Assembly (NCBI GenBank): GCA_021769885.1
Contig: JAETSA010000005.1
Coordinates: 1 to 64,000 of the forward strand
From: Bacillota bacterium
Lineage (GTDB): Bacteria; Bacillota; Clostridia; Oscillospirales; Acutalibacteraceae
Reading direction: 5' to 3'
Length of the DNA stretch: 64,000 bases
Shown one piece after another: positions 9,721-18,940 of the stretch. The notes under the pieces were generated by a model. That model ran no database searches, was not told the DNA's origin, and worked only from the letters and a program-made list of their open reading frames with translations. The position numbers and the translations under genes were made by a program. Every line of letters begins with the position of its first letter. Within the stretch, counting starts at the first letter, position 1.

Positions 9721-10627
9721 CGCTGACCACACTCCCTTGCTCTCTCAAGTATTTGTTCATAGAAATCATACTGCCAACGCCGCCCGTGAAGACACCAATC
9801 AGCAAAAATACGCCGAGAATCGGCAGTGCGTACGGTAAGAACGGAACAAATCCAAAGCCGAGCCCCGATAAAACATCCGAGAAAGACTTTAACATCACTT
9901 CGTACAGTCCCCACAGCACGCCGAGCGACACAACCGAGGAAATAATCCCGATTAAAATGCCTTCTACAAAGAACGGCCAACGGATAAAGCCGTTTGTGGC
10001 ACCGACCGCCTTCATAATATTGATTTCCAGCTTGCGGCTGAACATCGTGATTCGAATCGTGTTGGAAATAATGAACAACGCCACCAAGAACAGCATTGCG
10101 ACAAGCCCGATGCTTACGATTGTAACGGCTTTTCGGACAGATAGCAGTTTACTTGCTAAGTCACTGTTTTCGCGAACGCTCTCCACATTCGGCACGGCCT
10201 TAATTGCCGCAACAGATGTATCAAACTGTGCCAAGTCCTTTAAAGTGACCCGATACGTATCGGGCAGCGGGTTGTCAGAAAGCCCCTCAAAAATTGCGCT
10301 GTCCACGCCCATTTCTTCAATCTGCTTTTTGATGGCTTCTTCTTTGGGAATAAAATCGCAGGTGTCAATGTTGTCAATCTGCGCGAGCTGTTCGCCGACA
10401 GCAACAACCGTTTCGGAATCCGCTTTACGGTCCACAAACACCATAACAACATTTTGTTCTTCCACTTTATCGAGCAACGCGTCAATATTGAAATACGCCA
10501 TTGCGCCCACACCGATAATGACAAGACAAGCAAGCAAAACCGTCACAGATGCCAAAGACATTAAGCGGTTGACCCAAATGTTTCGGAAGCCCTCACGGGT
10601 TAAGTATTTTAAGCTTGCACCTTTCAT
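9713..10627 (-). CDS. ftsX: Cell division protein FtsX
   Basis: FtsX/permease topology; overlaps ftsE by 4 nt. Confidence 0.92.
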   Translation of the reverse strand: MKGASLKYLTREGFRNIWVNRLMSLASVTVLLACLVIIGVGAMAYFNIDALLDKVEEQNVVMVFVDRKADSETVVAVGEQLAQIDNIDTCDFIPKEEAIKKQIEEMGVDSAIFEGLSDNPLPDTYRVTLKDLAQFDTSVAAIKAVPNVESVRENSDLASKLLSVRKAVTIVSIGLVAMLFLVALFIISNTIRITMFSRKLEINIMKAVGATNGFIRWPFFVEGILIGIISSVVSLGVLWGLYEVMLKSFSDVLSGLGFGFVPFLPYALPILGVFLLIGVFTGGVGSMISMNKYLREQGSVVSDE

Positions 10628-11568
10628 TTGCGGTCACCCCCGTTCTCAACCTCGGAAAGGTAAGCGGAATAATCAATATCGTCTTCCGCGAGATCCGCAT
10701 CCTCCAGCCCGTAATTCTGCATAAAATTCTCTAAATCCTTATCGACATTCGGTTGGATATAAAATGCAGTCGTTTTGGCTTCTTCCACTGTGGTATCGGA
10801 AAGCACTTCCGTCTTTGCAGGCGAAATATCGTCTGCGGCGGGTTTTGCAGTATCCGTCGGATAATTTTCCTCAATCGTCGCATAATCTGCAGGAAGCTTG
10901 TCCGTATCGTTGGTGTCGGAAACCACTGTGCCGTCCTCAATCGTCACAACGCGGTGATGGAAGTGACGCACCAAATTGTGCTCGTGCGTAACCATAACCA
11001 CGGTTGTGCCGTTCGCGTTAATATGATTTAACAGGTCTACGATTTCGTAAGACATTTCCGGGTCAATATTCCCTGTCGGCTCATCGGCAATCAAAATGCC
11101 CGCATTGTTCACGAGCGCACGTGCCAAAGCCACACGCTGCTGTTCGCCGCCCGAAAGCTGTGTCGGGAACTGACGTGCTTTCGAAGTCAACCCCACAAGG
11201 CTCAAAATGTACGGCACACGTTTGCGAATTTCCTTCTCCTTCGCACCGATCACGCGCATAGCGAATGCGACATTGTCGAATACACTCATTGTGGGAATCA
11301 AACGGAAATCCTGAAATACAATACCCATCGTACGACGCAGCATCGGGATTTCTTTTTTCTTCATTGTATTCAAATTAAAGCCGTTAATCAGCACCGTACC
11401 GCTGCTGACCACCTGTTCACGCATTATTGTTTTTAAAAACGTACTTTTGCCCGCGCCCGAAGAACCGACGATAAACACAAATTCGCCGTCTTCAATTTTC
11501 AAATTGACATTTTTCAGCGCTTGGGTACCGTTATCATACGTTTTTGAAACATTTTTAAATTCAATCAC
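10624..11568 (-). CDS. ftsE: Cell division ATP-binding protein FtsE with long acidic C-terminal extension
   Basis: Walker A GSSGAGKST, signature LSGGEQQRVALARAL; about 85 residues beyond the usual FtsE end. Confidence 0.93.
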   Translation of the reverse strand: MIEFKNVSKTYDNGTQALKNVNLKIEDGEFVFIVGSSGAGKSTFLKTIMREQVVSSGTVLINGFNLNTMKKKEIPMLRRTMGIVFQDFRLIPTMSVFDNVAFAMRVIGAKEKEIRKRVPYILSLVGLTSKARQFPTQLSGGEQQRVALARALVNNAGILIADEPTGNIDPEMSYEIVDLLNHINANGTTVVMVTHEHNLVRHFHHRVVTIEDGTVVSDTNDTDKLPADYATIEENYPTDTAKPAADDISPAKTEVLSDTTVEEAKTTAFYIQPNVDKDLENFMQNYGLEDADLAEDDIDYSAYLSEVENGGDRK

Positions 11569-11640
11569 GTTTAAGACCTCTTTACCCTTTCACCGTATGC
11601 ATATACACAAACACAAAAATTCTTATTATTCAAAAGAATC

Positions 11641-11679
11641 GGCGGTACAGATTTTGCGCAAAGGCAAAACTGTACCGCC
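11641..11679. terminator. Hairpin between PucR/CdaR-type gene and ftsE
   Basis: ggcggtacag...ctgtaccgcc with additional ttttgc/gcaaaa pairing. Confidence 0.55.
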
Positions 11680-11820
11680 TAACATTATAACACACTTTTA
11701 TCGGTTTTGTAACCGTTTTGTAACCAAATTCCGAGATTCTGTATTATTCACAAAATCCGCGCGAGCAACTGTGCAACTCGCACAGAAAAAATCCCATATT
11801 TTGTGAACAAATTCTAAAGA

Positions 11821-12906
11821 TTAGTATTTCACGGGATTGGAATCGAGATATTTCTTAACCATCAAAGCCACTTTGAAGACGATTGCATCATCAAATTCGC
11901 GCAAATCAAGACCTGTAAGCTTTTTGATTTTCTCCAAGCGGTAAACCAATGTGTTTCGATGCACAAACAGCTTACGGGAGGTTTCGGAAACATTCAGGTT
12001 GTTTTCAAAAAACTTCTGAATCGTAAACAGTGTTTCCTGGTCAAGCGTATCAATCGAGCCGCGCTTAAAGACCTCTTTTAAGAACATTTCGCAAAGTGTC
12101 GTCGGCAGCTGATAAATCAAACGTGCAATCCCGAGATTGTCATAACTGACAATGGTCTTTTCCGTATCAAATACCTTACCGACTTCCAATGCGACCTGCG
12201 CTTCGCGGAACGAGCGCGCCAAGTCCTTAATCCCTTCCACTGTCGTACCGATACCGACAAGCACGTGCGAATAGAACTCCGCGCCAAGGCTGTCTGAAAT
12301 AGAACGCGCCAATTTTTCGAGATCGCGCGGGTCAACATTCGGTTTAACCTCTTTAATCAGCGCAATATCCGTTTCGTTCAAATTGATAACAAAATCCTTA
12401 TTTTTATCCGGGAACAGGTTTTGCACAACATCAAACACAGAGACGTCCACGTGCTCTGTTATGCGAATCAAAACCACTACGCGGGTCACATCGTTGTTAA
12501 AGCGCAATTCGCGCGCCTTCAAATAAATATCGCCCGGCAAAATGTTGTCTAAGATGACATTTTTAATAAAGTTGCCGCGGTCGTATTTTTCATCGTAATA
12601 CTGCTTAATACCCGAAAGCGAAACAGCCAAAAGTGCTGCGTACTTCACAGCAAGCTCATCGTCGCCTTCTACAAACACGGCATATTCAGGGTGCATCAAC
12701 GCGCCGAAAGACTTATAGGCGTAACCGTCCGTCACCAAGGTTTCGGTATTTTGAAATACGGCATTCACCTCCGGGGAAAGCACCTCACCGATTCTGCCAA
12801 GCTCACTGCAGGAAATGACGGTTCCCGATTCGTCGATTACACCAATCGTTCTGTCTACAGCATCCGTCATTTGATGAATGATTGTCTGAAAAAGTCTGTT
12901 TGACAT
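11821..12906 (-). CDS. PucR/CdaR-family transcriptional regulator
   Basis: C-terminal HTH: FFENNLNVSETSRKLFVHRNTLVYRLEKIKKLTGLDLREFDDAI; start at 12906 preceded by ggaggga. Confidence 0.85.
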   Translation of the reverse strand: MSNRLFQTIIHQMTDAVDRTIGVIDESGTVISCSELGRIGEVLSPEVNAVFQNTETLVTDGYAYKSFGALMHPEYAVFVEGDDELAVKYAALLAVSLSGIKQYYDEKYDRGNFIKNVILDNILPGDIYLKARELRFNNDVTRVVVLIRITEHVDVSVFDVVQNLFPDKNKDFVINLNETDIALIKEVKPNVDPRDLEKLARSISDSLGAEFYSHVLVGIGTTVEGIKDLARSFREAQVALEVGKVFDTEKTIVSYDNLGIARLIYQLPTTLCEMFLKEVFKRGSIDTLDQETLFTIQKFFENNLNVSETSRKLFVHRNTLVYRLEKIKKLTGLDLREFDDAIVFKVALMVKKYLDSNPVKY

Positions 12907-13145
12907 GAAGTCATCCCTCCATCGTAGGATTCTACAAAGTTTCAATTCATTTACTATGTATTTTACACAATGTTTTTCCTTTTTGCAAGGGATTTTTTTA
13001 ATATTCTTGTTTTTTTGTTTGCATTTTGCCCAAAAAACACGTCCGTTTTTGGTAATTCAGTAGATTCCATCTGTTTTTTTCGCCGATTTTCTCACAATTG
13101 CCGCAATTGTTTTGCCGCAGACATTTTGAAAAGCCAGCCGTCCGT

Positions 13146-13607
13146 CTATCCCTCTGCATTACAGACCGAGCAAACGGAATAACCCTGTGAAAGCAGTTCT
13201 TCTAACGATACATTCTCGACAGTATCCTTATTTTCGCTGTTCATAGATATCGCATAGCGGCAGGTCGGTGAATGGATTTTCTTAGAGCTTGTATTCAGCA
13301 CATATGTCTTTCCGTTTTGCACGGTAGATACACTTTGTACTGCGGCAGGCGCATCCGTTGCATTTTCAGTCGGAATTGTCAGCGTGTCCGTTTCCTCTTC
13401 ATACCAACGCACTGCGGGGACGGTCGCGGTTAACGATTCTAATGTTTCGCGGGCGGTCCCGTTTAAATGGATTTGATACAAAAGCAATGTAAGACTGCAC
13501 AGTAAACACAAAAAAGCAACCGTCGGCAAGCCTTGCTCTAAATTCTTTGTAAAAGTATTCCCTGTTTTATTCTCTTTTCGCGCCGTCTTTTTCTCGGATT
13601 TGCTCAT
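13146..13607 (-). CDS. Membrane-anchored protein with C-terminal IHSPxC...CxxC putative metal-binding motif
   Basis: One TM helix; YVLNTSSKKIHSPTCRYAISMNSENK...GYSVCSVC; paralogous to the adjacent gene. Confidence 0.7.
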   Translation of the reverse strand: MSKSEKKTARKENKTGNTFTKNLEQGLPTVAFLCLLCSLTLLLYQIHLNGTARETLESLTATVPAVRWYEEETDTLTIPTENATDAPAAVQSVSTVQNGKTYVLNTSSKKIHSPTCRYAISMNSENKDTVENVSLEELLSQGYSVCSVCNAEG

Positions 13608-14113
13608 TTTGCACACCCCTCGCAATGTCCGCACAGCGTATATCCGTTCTCAAGAAACTCCTGCAAATCGCCTGCCGTAATCTCTGCGCGGTTTTCAGGC
13701 TTGATATTTTTGGCAAAGGAACAATCCGGACTGTGAATTTTCTTTGTATTTGTATTGACAATCAACTGTTCGCTGAGTTGTTTCGGTTTTTCAGCCTCGG
13801 CGGTCTTATCGTTCTTTACAGGCGAGGCAGTGGTTTTAGCCGCTGCGGAGGTCGGTGGTTTCTCTGACACGATTGCACGCACAGACTCTGAAGGAAATGC
13901 CGATTCTGTTTCAGGTGCGGTTGTCGGCGCAGTTGCAGGGGAACTCGACACTTGGGGCGTCTGCGCTTGCGTCACCTGCACCGCCGCGATTTGCGCCAAA
14001 GTGCTTTTCATACGCATCTGCAAGGAAAAGGTCGTAAGCAGACAAAGTACCGTAAAAGAAAATATGACGGTGAGTAACAACGTCCGTTTTTTAGACTCGT
14101 TCATCACCGTCAC
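13604..14113 (-). CDS. Membrane-anchored protein with C-terminal IHSPxC...CxxC putative metal-binding motif
   Basis: LIVNTNTKKIHSPDCSFAKNIKPENR...GYTLCGHC; one TM helix; 4-nt overlap with the next gene. Confidence 0.7.
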   Translation of the reverse strand: MTVMNESKKRTLLLTVIFSFTVLCLLTTFSLQMRMKSTLAQIAAVQVTQAQTPQVSSSPATAPTTAPETESAFPSESVRAIVSEKPPTSAAAKTTASPVKNDKTAEAEKPKQLSEQLIVNTNTKKIHSPDCSFAKNIKPENRAEITAGDLQEFLENGYTLCGHCEGCAK

Positions 14114-14184
14114 ATCCTTTTACAACAGAATATGACATCATCATACACAAAAAATTTGCATTTGTCACAAGATGTGCCGAATAC

Positions 14185-14763
14185 TCACGCGTTTCTTGCG
14201 ATTTGCTGAAAATCCAATACCTCTGCATCGCATTCCTGCGCCTCACACGGGTCGTGCGTTACAAATAAAATCGGTCGAAGCTTTGCCTGCTGCCGCAGAA
14301 GCTGAATCATTTTGGAACGCAATTCCACATCCAGCCCTTTAAACGGCTCATCCAAAAGTAAAACATCGCTTTGATGTGCAAGTGCCCGTGCAAACGCGAC
14401 GCGGCGCTGCATCCCGCCGGAAAGTGCCGACGGCAGACTGTTCGCCTCCTGCGACAAGCCGACGGCGGCAAGCCACTGTCGAGCAGTTGGCACGTTACAT
14501 ACTGCCGACACATTTTCTAGAGCGGTCGCCCACGGCAACAGACGGTTTTCCTGAAACATAAACGTATACTTCTGCGGCATACCGACTATTTTGCCGCTTT
14601 TCGGCGTTTCCAAACCGCACAGCAAGCGCAAAAGCGTGGTTTTTCCACAGCCCGACTCCCCCATCAGCGCTGTAATCCCTGTTAAGCAAAACGTATAGGT
14701 TAAATTCGAGAAAACGGTTTTACCGTCGTAAGCCATTTCCACATTCTGCAATGCAATTTTCAC
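14185..14763 (-). CDS. ABC transporter ATP-binding protein (nitrate/sulfonate/taurine type)
   Basis: GESGCGKTTLLRLLCGLE, LSGGMQRRVAFARAL. Confidence 0.88.
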   Translation of the reverse strand: MKIALQNVEMAYDGKTVFSNLTYTFCLTGITALMGESGCGKTTLLRLLCGLETPKSGKIVGMPQKYTFMFQENRLLPWATALENVSAVCNVPTARQWLAAVGLSQEANSLPSALSGGMQRRVAFARALAHQSDVLLLDEPFKGLDVELRSKMIQLLRQQAKLRPILFVTHDPCEAQECDAEVLDFQQIARNA

Positions 14764-15557
14764 GATTGACCCTCCCGTTTTGCCGTCTTTGCAATTTTGC
14801 CGACCGCAAAGACAATCCCTTTTTCAACAAGCATACTCAGTAAGATGACGACCACCGTCCAGGCAAACAGGTCAGTCGTTTCCAAATAAACCTTCGCGTT
14901 ATATAACTGCGTGCCGATAGAGTTTCGCGGTGTGCTGATGACTTCCGCCGCAATTCCTGATTTCCAGGCGAAGCCAACCGCCGTAGTTAATGCGGTAAGC
15001 AATGTGGGAAGCACACTCGGGATATAAATGCGGCGCAGAATTTGCATAGGTGTAAAACCATATGCCTTTGCCATTTCTAAAAGACGGGCATCCGTTTCGC
15101 GGATTGCCGTGGTTAAGTTCGCCCAAACAATCGGTAACACCATTAAAAAAGATATAAAAACAGGTACTTGCGACTTTTGCATCCACACAAGTGCCAAAAT
15201 AATAAAAGACACCACAGGCGTAGTCTTTACGACGGTCAGCATCGGCTTAAAAAAGCTGTACAGCACTTTTGATGCGCTTGTGAGCACGGCAAGCAGGACG
15301 CCGAAAAACGCACCCAGCAAATACCCTTCCATAATACCGAGCAGGGAGAAAAACGTTTTCAGCCAAAAGTCCTTAGTGACAATCAGCTCCGCGATTCGCT
15401 TGAGAACATCCAAGGGCGAAGCGAATAAAACGTCTTTTCCAATCAAAAAATATAAAAATTGCCAAAGGCAAAGCCATACGGATACCGAAATCAGTATCCG
15501 CACGGCTTTTTGCAGTTTCTGTTTTTTTTGAAGCTTACACACCATACCAGAAATCAT
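14760..15557 (-). CDS. ABC transporter permease (SsuC/TauC type)
   Basis: EAA-like loop; TM profile; overlaps the ATPase gene. Confidence 0.88.
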   Translation of the reverse strand: MISGMVCKLQKKQKLQKAVRILISVSVWLCLWQFLYFLIGKDVLFASPLDVLKRIAELIVTKDFWLKTFFSLLGIMEGYLLGAFFGVLLAVLTSASKVLYSFFKPMLTVVKTTPVVSFIILALVWMQKSQVPVFISFLMVLPIVWANLTTAIRETDARLLEMAKAYGFTPMQILRRIYIPSVLPTLLTALTTAVGFAWKSGIAAEVISTPRNSIGTQLYNAKVYLETTDLFAWTVVVILLSMLVEKGIVFAVGKIAKTAKREGQS

Positions 15558-16515
15558 TGCCCGGCATCTTACCGCCGACAGCTTTCATATCCGCATTCAA
15601 AAGCACATTCAAATTTTCGGTTGCAATCTTCTGCATATCCGCACCGGTTACGCAAGTGATACTGCAACGCGGAATTGCCTGCTTCGCCACTGCGGCTTTC
15701 GGAATAATCCCGTACTGCTCACATAAAGCGGCCGCACCGTCCACATCGGCAGCAGTGAAGTCCACAGAAGTCTTGTATTCCGCCAAGAACGCATCGATGG
15801 CGGCTTTGTTTTGCTCTGCAAAATCTTTTTTTGCAACAATACAGCCCATTGCAAGTGAAACCCCCGAGGCACTTTCAAAAGCGGCGGACACATCAAGCAC
15901 ATTTTTCAGTGCTTTGTTTTGCAGCATTGCGGCGGTCACATTCGGCTCAGGAAGCAAAAACACGCGTGTATCGTTGGCATCCGCCGCCGCGGCAAGTGTT
16001 GCGACCTCGGCGTGCTCTGACTTAAACTCGACCGTTACTGCATCCTTCAAGCCGTTTTTCTCCAGCAAATAATTCAGAACATATTCAGGTGTTGCACCTT
16101 GACCCGCTAACACGACGGTTTTGCCGCGCAGTGCGCCGATGTCCGCCACGTCGTTTGTGGAAAGCATATACAGCGTACCAAGCGTGTTGATTGCGAGAAT
16201 CTGTAAATTTCCGCTCAGTTTATTATACATCACAGACGCCATATTCAGAGGGCACGCCGCGAGGTCAAAATTGCCTGCCGCCATACCGCTCATAACTTCG
16301 GTTGGGTCTGCGCACAAGGTAACCGTGTAATTGTTTGCGGCGTTCCCCGCATCATTTTCCTGCATCAGCTTCGCTGTGCCGATACCGGTCGGGCCTTTCA
16401 GGGTTGCCAAACGGATATTCGTTTTTTCTGCGGGGACATCCGCATCCTTTGCGCCGCAGGCCGCAAGTGAGAATACAAGCAAGACTGCCAGCAGAAGAGA
16501 AATTACTTTTTTCAT
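15535..16515 (-). CDS. ABC substrate-binding lipoprotein (SsuA/ThiY-like), ligand unknown
   Basis: Lipobox SLAACG; overlaps both neighbours. Confidence 0.85.
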   Translation of the reverse strand: MKKVISLLLAVLLVFSLAACGAKDADVPAEKTNIRLATLKGPTGIGTAKLMQENDAGNAANNYTVTLCADPTEVMSGMAAGNFDLAACPLNMASVMYNKLSGNLQILAINTLGTLYMLSTNDVADIGALRGKTVVLAGQGATPEYVLNYLLEKNGLKDAVTVEFKSEHAEVATLAAAADANDTRVFLLPEPNVTAAMLQNKALKNVLDVSAAFESASGVSLAMGCIVAKKDFAEQNKAAIDAFLAEYKTSVDFTAADVDGAAALCEQYGIIPKAAVAKQAIPRCSITCVTGADMQKIATENLNVLLNADMKAVGGKMPGNDFWYGV

Positions 16516-17210
16516 TTTGGCTCATCCTTTATGAATAATTTTATATTTTTGCCGCTGTGCTGTAATTTCCCGCGTGCACAAAGGCTGTCCAAAGCGCGGT
16601 AGATTCCGGCACGGCTGACATTGATTTGCCTGGAAAGCTCTGTCATAGAAATGCCGTTGACAGAGCCGTCTGCATCACAAATACTCAACAAATACTGTAA
16701 CAATTTTTCCTCGCCGTTCGGCGCAGTATACGCCTCAATTTTCGTATTCAGAAAATAAATGCGGTTGGAAAGATAACGGACATAGGAGAGTGCAAACTGC
16801 GGTTCGGACTGCATCAAGCGGTCAATTCCCGTCTTTTTGAGCAAAAGCACTTTACACTCTGTTTTTGCCGTGATTGTATTGACAAAACGTTCGGCGTCGT
16901 TATACAAAACGACCGCCCCGAACTGCATTCCGCGTTTCAGCACACTCACGGTGACGTGGTCTTTTGTGACACGCGCCTCTCCTTTTAAAAGCACGCCGAT
17001 ATACTTTTCCGTGCTTTCGGGAGAATACAGAACTGCACCCTTTTGAAAGCTGTGAATCACGGCATCATCGGATAACAGCCGCTCTAAACGCTCGGTAGAA
17101 ACAGCAGAAAAAAGAGCAGACTGCCGCAAAACGGAAATACATTGTTGTAGTTCTTCTTTCATATCCGCCTCGTTTTTGTCTCGTTTGATACAGTAATTGA
17201 AGTGTAGCAT
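16512..17210 (-). CDS. Crp/Fnr-family transcriptional regulator
   Basis: Cyclic-nucleotide-like domain and HTH MTELSRQINVSRAGIYRALDSL; 4-nt overlap with the SBP gene. Confidence 0.85.
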   Translation of the reverse strand: MLHFNYCIKRDKNEADMKEELQQCISVLRQSALFSAVSTERLERLLSDDAVIHSFQKGAVLYSPESTEKYIGVLLKGEARVTKDHVTVSVLKRGMQFGAVVLYNDAERFVNTITAKTECKVLLLKKTGIDRLMQSEPQFALSYVRYLSNRIYFLNTKIEAYTAPNGEEKLLQYLLSICDADGSVNGISMTELSRQINVSRAGIYRALDSLCARGKLQHSGKNIKLFIKDEPK

Positions 17211-17279
17211 AAAAATTGAAATTCGTCAATGCTTTTTTCGATACATACACAAAAGATTTCTTACCGCGTTACCAATTAA

Positions 17280-17328
17280 AAATCCCCTTTCGGTGAGCGG
17301 AAACCTCCGTTTTGCCGAAAGGGGATTT
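17280..17328 (-). terminator. Strong terminator
   Basis: aaatcccctttcgg ... ccgaaaggggattt perfect 14-bp stem. Confidence 0.7.
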
Positions 17329-17357
17329 ATTTTATTGCATTTTTGCTTTTTCAAAAA

Positions 17358-18152
17358 TCAAAGCACCTTGGAAAGGAACTCCTGTAAGCGCGGATTTTGC
17401 GGATGATTGAAAAGCGCGTCGGGTGTACCCTGCTCTAAAATTTTACCGTCGTCCATAAAGAGCACACGGTCACCGACTTCGCGCGCAAAGCCCATTTCGT
17501 GTGTGACCACAACCATTGTCATACCGCTTTTCGCAAGGTCTTTCATCACGTCCAAAACCTCGCCGACCATTTCGGGGTCTAATGCAGAGGTCGGCTCGTC
17601 AAACAGCATCACATCGGGATTCATTGCAAGCGAACGCACAATCGCCACACGCTGTTTTTGACCGCCCGAAAGCTGTGAAGGGTATGCATCCGCCTTATCG
17701 GAAAGTCCGATACGCTCCAACAGCTTTAAAGCGTTTTCTTTTGCATCCGCTTTAATTTGCGCTGTGGATTTTAACGGTGCTTCCGATGCGCCCGATTTTT
17801 TTGCACTGCGTTTTTGCTTGCGCATTTGCTTTTTCTGCGTAAGAATCGGGGCTAAGGTAATATTATCGAGCACCGTCATATTGTTAAACAGATTGAAATG
17901 CTGGAACACCATTCCGATATTTTGACGCTGTTCGTTGATATCGACCTTCAAATCCGTCAAGTCTACACCGTGATACAGGACCTGCCCTGAGGTTGGATCC
18001 TCCATACAGTTCAAGCAGCGCAAAAGCGTACTTTTGCCCGAGCCGGACGGTCCGATAATAACGACCTTCTCACCCTGCTCAATCGTCAAATCAATACCTT
18101 TTAATACCTGTAAATCACCAAAGCTTTTGGTCAGGTTAACGACCTCTATCAC
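17358..18152 (-). CDS. Polar amino acid ABC transporter ATP-binding protein (GlnQ-like) with Lys-rich insertion
   Basis: [42 protein letters not shown]. Confidence 0.93.
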   Translation of the reverse strand: MIEVVNLTKSFGDLQVLKGIDLTIEQGEKVVIIGPSGSGKSTLLRCLNCMEDPTSGQVLYHGVDLTDLKVDINEQRQNIGMVFQHFNLFNNMTVLDNITLAPILTQKKQMRKQKRSAKKSGASEAPLKSTAQIKADAKENALKLLERIGLSDKADAYPSQLSGGQKQRVAIVRSLAMNPDVMLFDEPTSALDPEMVGEVLDVMKDLAKSGMTMVVVTHEMGFAREVGDRVLFMDDGKILEQGTPDALFNHPQNPRLQEFLSKVL

Positions 18153-18861
18153 TCTTCCTCAGGCTCCTTTCCATCAGCTTTACAAACAGACTGATTATCA
18201 GTACAAGCACAATATAAATAACTGCCATTACAAGATACGGAATCATAAATTCATAGGTTGCCGTACCGATTTTTCGGAACGCAACATACAAATCCGTCGC
18301 GCCGATAAAGCTGACAATCGACGTTTCCTTCACCAATGTGATAAACTCGTTACCAAGCGTCGGCAAAATATTTTTGATTGCCTGCGGAATGACGATTTTC
18401 ATCATTGTCGTGCCGAAGCTCAAGCCCATAGCACGACCGCCCTCCATTTGCCCGGGGTCAACCGAAAGAATGCCGCTGCGCATAATTTCGGAAATATAAG
18501 CGCCCGAGTTCATACCGAATACGATGCAAGCCACCGTAACCGACGGAATGTTGATGCCCATAAGCGGCAGTGCAACGAAATAGAACAGCAAAAGCTGAAC
18601 CACCATCGGCGTGCCGCGGAAGAAGCCGACATATACACTGCAAATGCCGTTTAGAATTTTCGGCAATTTCTTATATTTCGGCAAAACGCGAACCGTGGCA
18701 ATCAGCGTACCGATGACAATACCGATTAAAAGACCTACAACGGCGATTTTGGCGGTATTTTGCAGACCCGTCAAAATTTCAGATATGTACGCATCCGCAC
18801 TGCTGCCTTGAAACAGCTCGATAAATTTTTGAAATTTACGACCAAAGCTACCCATATTCAA
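18136..18861 (-). CDS. Polar amino acid ABC transporter permease
   Basis: His/Glu/Gln/Arg permease family motifs ([50 protein letters not shown]). Confidence 0.93.
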   Translation of the reverse strand: MNMGSFGRKFQKFIELFQGSSADAYISEILTGLQNTAKIAVVGLLIGIVIGTLIATVRVLPKYKKLPKILNGICSVYVGFFRGTPMVVQLLLFYFVALPLMGINIPSVTVACIVFGMNSGAYISEIMRSGILSVDPGQMEGGRAMGLSFGTTMMKIVIPQAIKNILPTLGNEFITLVKETSIVSFIGATDLYVAFRKIGTATYEFMIPYLVMAVIYIVLVLIISLFVKLMERSLRKSDRGR

Positions 18862-18884
18862 ACCCTTTTATCTGTCAAAGATAC

Positions 18885-18919
18885 GACAATAGCCTCACCG
18901 AAAAGGTGAGGTTATTGTC
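18885..18919 (-). promoter_or_regulatory. 15-bp intra-operon hairpin between SBP and permease genes
   Basis: gacaatagcctcacc-gaaaa-ggtgaggttattgtc; one wobble/mismatch. Confidence 0.65.
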
Positions 18920-18940
18920 TAAAACTTATTTACAATACTG

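Noticed and set aside
9753-10724. 323-aa + strand ORF antisense to ftsX/ftsE
   Set aside because: Shadow ORF, Ser/Thr-rich, no motif, overlaps conserved genes on the other strand.
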